64,000 nucleotides of DNA from Clostridiales bacterium (GCA_021201475.1 JAJQEV010000010.1:1-64000), one strand, 5' to 3'. Counted from the stretch's first letter, positions 1-8,577 are shown. Numbers and translations are program-made. The notes: generated by a model from the sequence alone, not told the origin.

Positions 1-385
1 CGAGCGATACGGAGCTAACGCCGACGAGGTGAGACTGCCGCCCATGGCGGCTGGCGGAGCTGGCCGCCCACGTCCCTCTGCCGTCAAGCGGTATTTCCGC
101 TTCGCTCCCTAGCCTTACGGCGGGACGGGCGACAATTTTATTATCCGCCCGTCGATGAAATCTGACTGTACGGCCACCTTATTCTCCTTAATCCAGGATG
201 GATTGCGCCTTTAAGTTGATGACATTGCCTTTCAGGGGAGCTATTGATGTAGTGATTACAACAACTTCTTACCGCCCCTGAAAGGGGAGGGGAACCGGCG
301 ATAGCCGGTGGAGGGGTTTCTGTGCAAAACGGATTTTAGAATTGTTTTTCGTGCGTTCATGCTTCGGTGTGGAAAACACAAAGGC
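1..385. other. Non-coding lead-in with a palindromic repeat-like segment
   Basis: I see no convincing gene here. Positions about 274-320 hold two adjacent small palindromes (CCCCTGAAAGGGG, then ACCGGCGATAGCCGGT at 294-309), the look of a dispersed intergenic repeat. Positions 91-120 (GCCGTCAAGCGG, then TTCGCTCC) resemble bases inside the MITE-like element near 52.6 kb, but too briefly to claim a copy. The window starts inside this stretch, so an upstream gene end cannot be excluded. Confidence 0.5.
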
Positions 386-414
386 TTGACAAGCCCCGCC
401 CCCTGTGCTATAGT
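386..414 (+). promoter_or_regulatory. Sigma-A promoter of the first MATE gene
   Basis: A consensus -35 TTGACA (386-391) is followed by a 17-bp spacer and a -10 TATAGT (409-414). The predicted start site is near 421, which gives a leader of about 110 nt before the ATG at 533. Confidence 0.8.
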
Positions 415-420
415 GATGCT

Positions 421-502
421 GCTAAAACCTGGTGTGGATTTTTCCGGATTGCACGCTTTTCGCCACACAATTATCCGAATCGGATGATTGTGCGGCTTTT
501 TT
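421..502 (+). promoter_or_regulatory. Leader with intrinsic terminator (attenuator candidate)
   Basis: A 16-pair hairpin, with one mismatch, one wobble and a 3-nt loop, is formed by 462-477 and 481-496. It runs directly into CTTTTTT (497-502). It lies between the promoter and the MATE start, so it must be read through for expression. An alternative 6-bp helix, GTGTGG (432-437) with CCACAC (463-468), would open the base of the terminator. CGGAT (445-449) could also pair with ATCCG (473-477), but only as a pseudoknot with that helix. I do not recognise a known riboswitch class. Confidence 0.6.
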
Positions 503-532
503 GCGTGTTCGGAACGAAAAAAGGAGCCGACT

Positions 533-1864
533 ATGAACAGCAACCAGTTTATGAAGGAGCGGCCTGTTCTGCCGCTGCTGACCTCCATGGCCCTTCCCAT
601 GGTGATTTCCATGGCGGTGAACGCCCTGTACAACATCATTGACAGCTACTTTGTGGCCCAGATCAGCGAGGAGGCCCTGACTGCCCTCTCCCTGGTCTAC
701 CCGGTGCAGAACCTCATCAACGCCATCGCCATCGGCTTCGGAGTGGGGGTCAACGCCGTGATTGCTTTCCACCTGGGCGCATGGGACAGCCGGAGCGCCA
801 ACGTTGGGGCCACCCTGGGGCTGGTCTGCTCCGCCCTCCACGGGGTGATTGTCACAGCGGCCAGCATTGCGGTTATGCCCGCCTTTCTGGGGCTCTTCAC
901 TGGGGATGAGACCGTCCTGCGCTACGGGGTGCAGTATGCCACCATCGCCTTTTCCTTCTCCCTGATTATCATGCTGAATCTGTTTTTTGAGAAGGTTCTG
1001 CAGGCCGTGGGACGGATGAAAACCACCATGGCCGCCCTGATGTGCGGCTTCGCCTCCAATATCATCCTGGACCCGCTGTTGATTTGGGGGGTGGGCATCT
1101 TCCCCCGGATGGGAGTGGCCGGAGCCGCCCTGGCCACCGGCATCGGCCAGTTGCTGACGCTGGCGGTCTACCTGGCGGTTTACGCCACCCAGAAGCTCTC
1201 CGTGCAGGTGGGCCGGGAATTTCTGGTACTTGACCGGAACACCCTGAAGAAGCTCTACGCCGTAGGCATCCCCGCCATCCTGAACCAGGCGCTGCCTTCC
1301 CTGCTGATTTCCGCGCTGAACGGCATTCTGGCCGCCTACTCCCAGGCCTATGTGGTGGTGCTGGGGGTGTACTACAAGCTGCAAACCTTCCTGTATCTGC
1401 CCGCTAATGGCATCGTCCAGGGACTGCGCCCCCTCATGGGGTACAACTACGGGGCCGGGGAGTATGGCCGGGTACGCCAGCTGTACCGCACCACGCTGTA
1501 CATGAACGGAACCATCATGGCCCTGGGTACGTTCATCAGCCTGACGGCGGCGGAGCCGCTGATTGGCCTTTTCGCCCAGACGCCGGAGACGGCTGAAATC
1601 GGGGCGCGGGCCCTTCACATCATCTGCGCCGGGTTCCTGGCCTCCGCCGTGTCCGTCACTACCTCCGGCGCGCTGGAGGGGCTGGGCAAAGGGGCGGCGT
1701 CTCTGGTCATCTCCCTGCTGCGCTATGTGGTGGTGATTTTGCCGGTGGCTTTCCTCCTGTGCCGCCTCTGGGGGCCGGAAGGGGTCTGGCACGCCTTTTG
1801 GGTCACAGAGCTGGTGGCGGCTGCTGCGGCAGCGCTGGTGTACCGGAAATCGGTTCGGCTTTGA
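533..1864 (+). CDS. MATE family multidrug/toxin exporter
   Basis: This is a 443-residue integral membrane protein of the MATE family, which uses a cation gradient to export drugs or metabolites across the cytoplasmic membrane. The length and the strongly hydrophobic pattern fit the usual twelve-helix, two-lobe fold. Family signatures are visible, such as PLLTSMALPMVISM near the N terminus, DPLLIWGVGIFP near residue 182, and the second-lobe GYNYGAG. The start is the ATG at 533, eight bases after AAAGGAG; an in-frame ATG at 488 lies inside the terminator hairpin and has no ribosome site. It is expressed from the promoter at 386-414 through a leader carrying a terminator, so expression is probably conditional. 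The substrate cannot be told from sequence. Confidence 0.93.
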   Translation: MNSNQFMKERPVLPLLTSMALPMVISMAVNALYNIIDSYFVAQISEEALTALSLVYPVQNLINAIAIGFGVGVNAVIAFHLGAWDSRSANVGATLGLVCSALHGVIVTAASIAVMPAFLGLFTGDETVLRYGVQYATIAFSFSLIIMLNLFFEKVLQAVGRMKTTMAALMCGFASNIILDPLLIWGVGIFPRMGVAGAALATGIGQLLTLAVYLAVYATQKLSVQVGREFLVLDRNTLKKLYAVGIPAILNQALPSLLISALNGILAAYSQAYVVVLGVYYKLQTFLYLPANGIVQGLRPLMGYNYGAGEYGRVRQLYRTTLYMNGTIMALGTFISLTAAEPLIGLFAQTPETAEIGARALHIICAGFLASAVSVTTSGALEGLGKGAASLVISLLRYVVVILPVAFLLCRLWGPEGVWHAFWVTELVAAAAAALVYRKSVRL

Positions 1865-1872
1865 TTTCCCCC

Positions 1873-1901
1873 TTGCAGTTTGCGTGATTTTTGTATATAA
1901 T
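1873..1901 (+). promoter_or_regulatory. Promoter of the DUF1858/pepC pair
   Basis: TTGCAG (1873-1878), a 17-bp spacer and TATAAT (1896-1901) lie just after the MATE stop codon and 42 bp before the next start. Confidence 0.75.
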
Positions 1902-1942
1902 GATAAGGTAACTTGATTTTCAGAAAAGGAGCCTGACAACTG

Positions 1943-2140
1943 ATGCTGATTACCCCAAATACGATGCTGCGCGATATTCTGAGCACTGACCCCGAGGTAG
2001 AGCAGATCTTCCTGAACCAGGGGATGCACTGCCTGTCCTGCCTGGCCGCCAGCGGCGAGACGCTGGAGCAGGCCTGCGATGTCCACGGCCTGGACGTGGA
2101 CGACTTTGTGGAGGAGCTGAACAGCTTCATCAACCGCTAA
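1943..2140 (+). CDS. DUF1858 small disulfide-type protein
   Basis: This 65-residue protein matches the DUF1858 family, helical domains related to the N-terminal part of ScdA/hybrid-cluster companion proteins. The family's hallmark segment is visible as a conserved GMHCLSCLAA with a CxxC pair near residues 30-33, followed by an acidic helix ending in the VEELN pattern. The fold suggests a redox or metal-related role, but no reaction is established for stand-alone members. It follows its own promoter and precedes the peptidase gene by 42 bp, so the two are probably co-transcribed. AAAAGGAG lies 11 bases before the ATG. Confidence 0.8.
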   Translation: MLITPNTMLRDILSTDPEVEQIFLNQGMHCLSCLAASGETLEQACDVHGLDVDDFVEELNSFINR

Positions 2141-2182
2141 AGAACAATAACCAACACTGAAACAGAAAGAATGTGATACAAC

Positions 2183-3499
2183 ATGAAGGATGTCTCTCCC
2201 ATCACCGCCGGTCTGCTGGATCGGCTGGAGCAGGGCTATGAGGGCAACCCCCAGCTGAACGTCCTCTCTAACGCCCTGTCGGACACCACCCTGACCAGCG
2301 CCGCTTTTGTGCCATCCGCCGCCGCCAGACTGCGGATGGACTTCTCCGTGGAAGTGCCCACCACCGGCATCACCAACCAGAAGCAGAGCGGCCGCTGCTG
2401 GATGTTCTCCGCCATGAACCTGGTGCGGGAGCGGGTGGTGCAAAAGTGCAACCTGGGGGACTTTGCCATCTCCGGCGCATATCTGGCTTTCTATGACAAG
2501 CTGGAGAAGTGCAACAACTTCTTTGAAAGCGTGCTGCACTACGCCGACCTGCCCCTGGACGCCAGGGAGAACGTCACCCTCCTGCGCCGCTGCCTGACGG
2601 ACGGTGGCCAGTGGGATATGGCGGTGAGCCTGATGAAGAAGTACGGCGTGGTACCCTCCTGGGTCATGCCGGAGACGGTTCACTCCAGCGGCACGGCGGA
2701 GTGGAACAGTATTCTGTGCCACAAGCTGCGGGAGGACGCACTGGAACTGCGCTGCCTCCACACCCAGGGGCAGGACACGGCAGCACGCCGGGAGGAGATG
2801 CTCCAGGAGCTGTACAACGCCCTGTGCATCCTCTATGGACGCCCGCCGAAGGCCTTCGACTTCGTCTATACGGACAAGGACAAGCAGTATCACTGCTATC
2901 CTGGCATGACCCCCAAGACCTTCTTTGAGACCTTCGTAGGGGACGATTTGGACGAGTATGTGAACATCGTCTGCGGGCCTGACCACCCCTATCACCGCAC
3001 CTATTCCCAGCCCTTCATGGGCAACGTGGTGGAGGACGACATCGTCTACCTCAACGTGACCATGGACGAGTTGGAGGCCCTGGCCGTCGCCCAGCTGAAA
3101 AGCGGCGAGGGCGTCCCCTTCGCCTGTGACTGCCACCCCTTCCGGGAGCGGGCGGCGGGCTACTGGGATCAGGACTCCTTCCAGTACGGCCCGGTGCTGG
3201 GCGGCCTGACCTTCGGCATGACCGCCGCGGAGCGGCTGCAAACCAGGGATTCCACCATGAACCACGCCATGTTCCTCTGCGGCGTCAACCTGACGGAGGA
3301 CGGCACCCCCGACCGCTGGAAAATCGAGAACAGCTGGGGGGAGGCCAACGGCCAGAAGGGCTACTACGTTTGCAGTGAGAAGTGGTTCCGGGCCTACACC
3401 ATGCAGGTCATCGTCCGCAAGTCCCTGCTGACGGAGGAGCAGCGGGCCATGCTGGCCCAGCCGCCCATTCCCACCCCATACTGGGATACGCTGGCCTGA
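2183..3499 (+). CDS. pepC: Aminopeptidase C / bleomycin hydrolase-like cysteine peptidase (C1B)
   Basis: This 438-residue cytoplasmic cysteine peptidase of family C1B trims amino acids from peptide N termini. The papain-type triad is complete: Cys72 in QSGRCWMFSA, His361 in NHAMFL and Asn383 in ENSWGE. The length equals the usual 430-450 residues of bacterial PepC. In characterised relatives six subunits form a barrel with the active sites inside, and the C-terminal tail gates the S1 site; here the tail ends in PYWDTLA. The gene is second in a short operon after the DUF1858 protein and is closed by a strong terminator. A role in recycling dietary or host peptides is inferred from the family. 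Confidence 0.95.
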   Translation: MKDVSPITAGLLDRLEQGYEGNPQLNVLSNALSDTTLTSAAFVPSAAARLRMDFSVEVPTTGITNQKQSGRCWMFSAMNLVRERVVQKCNLGDFAISGAYLAFYDKLEKCNNFFESVLHYADLPLDARENVTLLRRCLTDGGQWDMAVSLMKKYGVVPSWVMPETVHSSGTAEWNSILCHKLREDALELRCLHTQGQDTAARREEMLQELYNALCILYGRPPKAFDFVYTDKDKQYHCYPGMTPKTFFETFVGDDLDEYVNIVCGPDHPYHRTYSQPFMGNVVEDDIVYLNVTMDELEALAVAQLKSGEGVPFACDCHPFRERAAGYWDQDSFQYGPVLGGLTFGMTAAERLQTRDSTMNHAMFLCGVNLTEDGTPDRWKIENSWGEANGQKGYYVCSEKWFRAYTMQVIVRKSLLTEEQRAMLAQPPIPTPYWDTLA

Positions 3500-3521
3500 G
3501 AGGTATTGACCTATGCTCTCT

Positions 3522-3556
3522 ACCCTGCCGACGGCGCTGCCGTCGGCAGGGTTTTG
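3522..3556 (+). terminator. Intrinsic terminator after pepC
   Basis: Perfect 13-bp stem, 3522-3534 with 3540-3552, a 5-nt loop, then TTTTG. It lies 22 bp after the pepC stop codon. Confidence 0.85.
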
Positions 3557-3585
3557 TTGTCTCCGTGTTGCAAAAATGCGACAAA

Positions 3586-3636
3586 TTTGTGAATTTTTCA
3601 CAAACAGGTTGCAATTCCCGCCGATTCTGGTATACT
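3586..3636 (+). promoter_or_regulatory. Promoter with adjoining palindrome (operator candidate)
   Basis: TTGCAA (3609-3614), a 16-bp spacer and TATACT (3631-3636) with a TG extension form the promoter. Immediately upstream, 3586-3604 is an 8-bp perfect inverted repeat, TTTGTGAA/TTCACAAA, separated by 3 bases. The half-sites are those of Rex operators, but the Rex spacer is 4 bases, so another repressor is equally possible. Confidence 0.6.
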
Positions 3637-3691
3637 GGATTGGGCGTATTTTCGTCCTGTTCATTTCACGACCAAACGAGGAGGCTCGACC

Positions 3692-6211
3692 ATGAGCTTA
3701 TATGAAGTCATCGCATCCCGCAACGCCTCCGGCCTGGAGCGCACCGCCGTCTGCCAAATGCGGAAGGACGGCGTTACCCTTCGCACGCTGACCTACCGCC
3801 AGCTCTTCGAGGGCATCGAGCGCTACTATCAGGTGCTGCTCCAGGCGGGTTATCAGCCCGGCGACCGCATCGGCATCTGCGGGGCCGCCTGCCCGGAGTG
3901 GCACATGGCCTTTTACGCCATCTCCCGGCTGGGCTGCACCTGCGCCGCCCTGGACCATTCCTACGCCCATGAGGAGATGGTACATATTGCGAAAAAGGCC
4001 CGGCTGCGGGGGCTTTACCTGACCGACGCCACCGCCGCCGTACTGGACGACCCCATGGAGGGGGTGAACCTGTACCGGCTGGAGGACGGCAGTCAGACCC
4101 AGTCCGTCCCCCGCGTGGGGGAGACGGAGTTTGCCAATCCGGAGGCGGCAGTGCTGATTTTTTCCTCCGGCACCACCTCCACCGCCGCAGGCATCCTCCA
4201 CTCGGAGGAGAGCGCCGTCCGCTCCATCGAGATGATCCTCCACTGCAACTATGTGGACAATGACCGCCAGCGGTTCATGGCCTTCCTGCCCAACTCCCAC
4301 ATCTACGGGCTGTACGCCCAGTGCATCGCTCCCGCCCTCCATCAGAGCAGCGTCTGCTACATGGAGGAGCTCAGTGCCGCCTGCATTATGGGGGCCTTCG
4401 GGGCCTACCACCCCACCATTTACTGCGGCGTACCCAAGGTGTACGAGCTGCTGTACAGCTCCATTCAGCAGAAGATTCAGGCCAGCCGGGCGGCCTCCGT
4501 CCTCTTTCATGCCCTCCATCCCCTGTGCCTGGCTGTCCGCAAGCGCTGGGGGCTAAACCCTGGCAAGGTGCTGTTTTCCTCCATCAACCGGGGCATCGGC
4601 GGCAGCGCGGATATTCTGGTGTGCGGCGGCGCGCCCATGCGGCCTGAGGTGGCGGACTTCTTCTTCGGGGCGGGGTTCCGGGTGCTCATCACCTACGGGG
4701 CCACCGAGACCAGCATCCCCACCCTGGGGAACTACGGGAAGCGCCTGACCACTGACAGCTGCGGCAGGCCCTACCCCGGCGTGGAAATGAAGCTCTCCGA
4801 GGACGGGGAGCTGCTGCTGAAGAACCCCTCCCTGATGCTGGGCTACTTTGACGACCCGGAGCGGACGGCGGAGGCCTACACCCCGGACGGCTGGTTCCGC
4901 ACCGGCGACCTGGCCAGCCTAGACGAACGGGGTAACATCCACATCAATGGCCGCTGCAAGGAGAACATCGTCCTGGCCACCGGCAAGAAGGTGGCCCCGG
5001 ACGACATCGAGGCCAACTACGCCGGTATTCCCGGAGTGGAGGACTTCACCGCCTGCGGCATCCCCTGCGGCGAGGACGGAAGCTATGACGAGGTGCATTG
5101 CTTCGTGGTGCAGGAGGAGCAGGCGGAGACGGAGGCGGTGGAGGCCGCCTTCCGCAGCCGCAGCGCGGAAAGCCCCCAGAACATGAAGCTCCACGGCATC
5201 CACTTCGTCCCCCGCATCCCCCGCACCGCCCTGGGCAAGCCCAAGCGCTACCAGCTGCGGAAACTGCTGGAGGCGAAACGTTCCTCTGTGGAGGAGGCTC
5301 TGGCCGACGCCCCCCGGCTCAGCACCGTGGAGGAGAAGGTGGCCTATGCGGTGCGGCAGGTCACAGGGCAGGACAGCTTCGCGCCGGAGAGCCGGCTGCG
5401 TCAGGATCTGGCGCTGGACTCCCTCTCCGCAGTGGAGCTGTGCGTCCAGCTGGAGAAGCTGACCGGTGTGCGCATCGACGATATGCTGCACCAGGACGCC
5501 ACCGTGGGCGACCTGATAAGCTGGTGTAGCCACCCGGAGACGGTGGTGCGGAAGAAGTTGATCCAATACCCCCTGACCCGCAAGAATATCGACTACACGC
5601 TGATGAACATCGCCTGGCTCCTGATCCGCACCTTCTACAGGGTCACTGTCCGGGGGGCGAACCTGCTGCCCACTGACACGGGCTACATCATCTGCGCCAA
5701 CCACGTCTCCAACTTTGACTACCTCTACCTGACCCTGACCTTCCGCAAGGAGCGGCTGAGCAAGCTGTGCTGCATGGCGAAGCAGGAGCTGTTCCAGGGT
5801 TCCTGGCTGAACCGGCTGCTGTGCCGGGTGGGAGGCATGGTACCCATTGACAGGACTGGCGCCGTGGGGGACAGTATGCACGCCCTGGCCGCCCGCCTGA
5901 GGGAGAAGTGGGGCGTCCTGGCCTTCCCGGAGGGCACCCGCAGCAAGGACGGCCGCCTGGCCGCCTTCAAGAAGGGGCCCGCCATGCTGGCGGTGCAGAC
6001 CGGCGTCCCCATCGTCCCCGTCTGCATCAAGGGGGGCTTTGAAATCTTCCCCAAGGGGCACAAGCTGCCCAACCTGTTCAACTTCAAGACCGGCCACCGG
6101 TACCGGGTACAGGTGCTCTATGGAGCGCCCATCGATCCCGCCGGGAAAACCCCGGAGGCCCTGACCGCCCTGGTGCGGCAGGCCGTGGCCGAGCTGGAGG
6201 CCAGCGCGTAA
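3692..6211 (+). CDS. Fused acyl-CoA/acyl-ACP synthetase - acyl carrier protein - PlsC acyltransferase
   Basis: One 839-residue polypeptide carries three lipid domains. Residues 1 to about 520 are an AMP-forming acyl-activating enzyme: YGATET, WFRTGD and the C-terminal catalytic region TALGKPKR are present. The phosphate-binding loop reads SSGTTSTAAG, where the family norm is SGTTGxPKG, so the usual Lys is absent. Residues about 530-610 are an acyl carrier domain with a phosphopantetheine serine in LDSLS (about 576). Residues about 630-839 are a PlsC/LPLAT acyltransferase with NHVSNFD (about 669) and FPEGTRS (about 745). The inferred job is to activate exogenous or recycled fatty acids, hold them on the built-in carrier and transfer them to a lysophospholipid. 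The domain order is the reverse of enterobacterial Aas. RBS GAGGAGG precedes the ATG. Confidence 0.88.
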   Translation: MSLYEVIASRNASGLERTAVCQMRKDGVTLRTLTYRQLFEGIERYYQVLLQAGYQPGDRIGICGAACPEWHMAFYAISRLGCTCAALDHSYAHEEMVHIAKKARLRGLYLTDATAAVLDDPMEGVNLYRLEDGSQTQSVPRVGETEFANPEAAVLIFSSGTTSTAAGILHSEESAVRSIEMILHCNYVDNDRQRFMAFLPNSHIYGLYAQCIAPALHQSSVCYMEELSAACIMGAFGAYHPTIYCGVPKVYELLYSSIQQKIQASRAASVLFHALHPLCLAVRKRWGLNPGKVLFSSINRGIGGSADILVCGGAPMRPEVADFFFGAGFRVLITYGATETSIPTLGNYGKRLTTDSCGRPYPGVEMKLSEDGELLLKNPSLMLGYFDDPERTAEAYTPDGWFRTGDLASLDERGNIHINGRCKENIVLATGKKVAPDDIEANYAGIPGVEDFTACGIPCGEDGSYDEVHCFVVQEEQAETEAVEAAFRSRSAESPQNMKLHGIHFVPRIPRTALGKPKRYQLRKLLEAKRSSVEEALADAPRLSTVEEKVAYAVRQVTGQDSFAPESRLRQDLALDSLSAVELCVQLEKLTGVRIDDMLHQDATVGDLISWCSHPETVVRKKLIQYPLTRKNIDYTLMNIAWLLIRTFYRVTVRGANLLPTDTGYIICANHVSNFDYLYLTLTFRKERLSKLCCMAKQELFQGSWLNRLLCRVGGMVPIDRTGAVGDSMHALAARLREKWGVLAFPEGTRSKDGRLAAFKKGPAMLAVQTGVPIVPVCIKGGFEIFPKGHKLPNLFNFKTGHRYRVQVLYGAPIDPAGKTPEALTALVRQAVAELEASA

Positions 6212-6479
6212 AGTAAGGAAGGGTGACAATCGTGATACAAAGATGCTGAAATTAACAATTTTTCTAACTTTTCACCTTTCACAAGATAAATTGGAAACAT
6301 AAAACTCAAAAAAACATTTACTTTATCTCTCCTATGTGATATTATTTTTTTATTACGAAACTGGGCCTTTACAAGTAGAGTGAATAATATTTATATACAC
6401 TAAGCAATTTAGGAAGGATGCCAGTAAAAAATATAGTTTTATGCGTTATTATAAAGACGCAACGGAGAAAGGAACGATT
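6212..6479. other. AT-rich intergenic stretch
   Basis: No gene is visible. Composition drops sharply to AT-rich compared with the flanking coding DNA and stays low through the small gene that follows, suggesting acquired or unconstrained DNA. I could not assign a confident promoter or a terminator for the upstream fusion gene. Confidence 0.5.
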
Positions 6480-6752
6480 ATGGCAAGAAGTATAAGATAT
6501 TTGGAATCATCAGCTACCCCAGAAGAAGACTCTTATGGATATAGGATTGAATGGGATGACATTAGTGTTGTTGACTTTGATATGACTGAACGCAAAGCAA
6601 AAATTAAACATTTTGGCCCTGGTTCTAGAAGTGTTTCTGGTTTTGATAATGCTTGGGATGTGTTCAATGATTATAGAGATAATCCTGATTACAGGGGCGT
6701 GCGGCTCATTCGGATAGATTCAGACGGGAATGAGCGCATATATGCAACATAA
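6480..6752 (+). CDS. Unrecognised 90-aa protein in an AT-rich patch
   Basis: I do not recognise this family. The protein is soluble and charged, with no signal peptide or membrane segment, and contains an acidic central part (IEWDDISVVDFDMTE). The ATG at 6480 is chosen because GAAAGGA lies seven bases upstream; an ATG at 6441 in the same frame has no ribosome site. Base composition and codons (many ATA, GAT, AAT, TTT) are clearly more AT-rich than the neighbours, which suggests recent transfer. It is monocistronic, between a fatty-acid gene and a convergent oxidoreductase. Confidence 0.6.
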   Translation: MARSIRYLESSATPEEDSYGYRIEWDDISVVDFDMTERKAKIKHFGPGSRSVSGFDNAWDVFNDYRDNPDYRGVRLIRIDSDGNERIYAT

Positions 6753-6855
6753 TAAACAACATACGAAAAGGGTCCCCCCGATGATTAGGAAACCTTTTTA
6801 GCCCACTTTATGCATATAATAAATAGTAGATTATATCTAAAGGCCATGTTTACCT

Positions 6856-6884
6856 CCATCCGGAACAGGATACGTTCCGGATGG
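6856..6884. terminator. Hairpin between convergent genes
   Basis: Perfect 11-bp stem, 6856-6866 with 6874-6884, and a 7-nt loop, between the stop codons of the convergent genes ending at 6752 and 6925. The T-run is poor (GGGGTTTC on the plus side), so termination strength is uncertain. Confidence 0.5.
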
Positions 6885-6924
6885 GGGGTTTCTTCGCCTC
6901 GAAAACTGTATGAAGATTCCTCGT

Positions 6925-8502
6925 TTACTGTATTGCCACCTGCTCCGCCACCCGGACGCCGTCCACGGCGGCGGACATAATGCCCCCCGCGTAGCCGCAG
7001 CCCTCGCCGCAGGGGTAGACGCCCCGGATGTTGGACTGACAGCCCTCGTCCCGCAGGATTTTCACTGGGGAGGAGGAGCGGGTCTCCACGCCGGTCAGCA
7101 CCGCCTCCGGCGCGGCGAAGCCGTGTACCTTCCGGTTCAGCACCGGCAGGGCCTCCCGCAGGGCGGCGGAGACGTAGCCGGGGAGAACCCCGTCCATCTC
7201 TGTCCAGGTGACGCCGGGCTGATAGGTGGGCAGCACGCCGCCGGGGCCGACACTGGGGCGGGACGCCAGGAAGTCCCCCACCAGCTGGGCGGGGGCGCGG
7301 TAGCCGCCGCCTCCCGCCAGAAAGGCGGCACGTTCCCATTGCCGCTGGAAGCGGACGCCCGCCAGCACGTCGCCAGGGCCGAAGTCCTCCGGGCCGACCC
7401 CCACCAGCAGGCCGCCGTTGATGTTCTTCCCGTCCCTGGCCCGATAGCTCATGCCGTTGGTGACCAAATGGCCCTCTTCACTGGCGGAGGCCACCACCTG
7501 CCCGCCGGGGCAGACGCAGAAGGAAAAGACGCTCCTGCCGCCGGGGAGGTGGCAGCTGAGGCGGTAGTCGCTGGGGGGCAGGGTCGCCCAGGCGTCCCCA
7601 TACTGGGCCTGGGAGATGGCCTCCTGCAAATGCTCGATGCGGACGCCGACGGCGAAGGGCTTGCGCTCCATGGCGACGCCGGATGCCAGCAGCATGGCGA
7701 AGGTGTCCCTGGCGGAGTGCCCGGGGGCCAGAATCAGCGTATCCACTGGGAGGTGGTAGCGTCCCTCCGGCCCGGATACGGTGATGCCGGTCAACGCGCC
7801 CCCCTGGACGTCCAGGCCGGTGAGGGCGGTCTCAAAGCGTATCTCGCAGCCCAGGGCCAGCAGCTCCTCCCGGATGCGGCGCACCACCTGGCGCAGCACG
7901 TCCGTCCCCACATGGGGGCGGAAGGAGTGGCGCACATCCTCCGGCGCACCTGCGGCCACCAGGGTGTCCAGCACCGTGGCGATGCGGGCGTCATGGGTGC
8001 CGGTGGTCAGCTTGCCGTCGGAGAAGGTACCTGCGCCGCCCTCCCCGAACTGCACGTTGCTGTCAGGGTTCAGCACGCCAGTGCGCCAGAAGGCGGAGAC
8101 GGCCTGCTCCCGCTGCTCCACCGGCTGGCCCCGCTCCAGCACCAGGGAGGGCACCCCCGCCCGGGCCAGATACAGGGCGGCGAACAGCCCGGCAGGCCCC
8201 ATCCCCACCACCACCGGCCTGCCGCCGGTACGGGTCACCTTGGGGAACGCATAGCGGGCCTCCGGCAGCAGCGTCACCTGATTGCTCTGGCAACGCTTCA
8301 GCACCCCCGCCTCATCGTCCACCGCCACGTTGACGGAGACCACCAGATGCAAATCCCGCTTCCTGCGGGCGTCGATGGACTGCTTCACCAGATGCAGCTC
8401 CCGGATACCGGTGGGGGAAATGCGCAGCAGCCTGGACACCTTGCGGCGCAGGGCGTCCTCGTCATAGCCGATGGGAAGGGTGATATTGTTGAGATGCAGC
8501 AT
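6925..8502 (-). CDS. FAD-dependent dehydrogenase, COG2509 type
   Basis: This 525-residue flavoprotein belongs to the uncharacterised FAD-dependent dehydrogenase group (COG2509). An N-terminal 90-residue segment precedes the dinucleotide-binding motif VVVGMGPAGLFAALYLARAG near residue 97, where acidic LER binds the FAD ribose. A second conserved block, FGEGGAGTFSDGKL, follows near residue 150, and the C-terminal flavin-contacting segment YPCGEGCGYAGGIMSAA is present. Several conserved cysteines occur in the last third (FCVCPGG, GCQSN). The substrate is unknown for the whole family. The gene is transcribed divergently from the next one from a promoter at 8549-8577. Confidence 0.88.
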   Translation of the reverse strand: MLHLNNITLPIGYDEDALRRKVSRLLRISPTGIRELHLVKQSIDARRKRDLHLVVSVNVAVDDEAGVLKRCQSNQVTLLPEARYAFPKVTRTGGRPVVVGMGPAGLFAALYLARAGVPSLVLERGQPVEQREQAVSAFWRTGVLNPDSNVQFGEGGAGTFSDGKLTTGTHDARIATVLDTLVAAGAPEDVRHSFRPHVGTDVLRQVVRRIREELLALGCEIRFETALTGLDVQGGALTGITVSGPEGRYHLPVDTLILAPGHSARDTFAMLLASGVAMERKPFAVGVRIEHLQEAISQAQYGDAWATLPPSDYRLSCHLPGGRSVFSFCVCPGGQVVASASEEGHLVTNGMSYRARDGKNINGGLLVGVGPEDFGPGDVLAGVRFQRQWERAAFLAGGGGYRAPAQLVGDFLASRPSVGPGGVLPTYQPGVTWTEMDGVLPGYVSAALREALPVLNRKVHGFAAPEAVLTGVETRSSSPVKILRDEGCQSNIRGVYPCGEGCGYAGGIMSAAVDGVRVAEQVAIQ

Positions 8503-8548
8503 AATAGACTTCTCCTATGGAAGTGAGTTCACGGTTGTTTGCACCGAT

Positions 8549-8577
8549 AGTTTAGCATAAAAACTTCGCCCACGCAA
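8549..8577 (-). promoter_or_regulatory. Promoter of the FAD dehydrogenase gene
   Basis: Read on the minus strand: TTGCGT (8577-8572), a 17-bp spacer and TAAACT (8554-8549), 47 bp before the start codon. Confidence 0.55.

Noticed and set aside
416..487. A 23-codon frame ending inside the terminator of the first MATE leader, as a leader peptide
   Set aside because: Its ATG is upstream of the predicted transcription start and has no ribosome site, so translation is unlikely.
422..3664. A minus-strand frame open for more than 1000 codons across the MATE, DUF1858 and pepC genes
   Set aside because: Shadow of strong GC3 bias in the plus-strand genes. Low-complexity Gly/His/Gln-rich translation, no ribosome site, no family motif, and all three plus-strand genes are clear.
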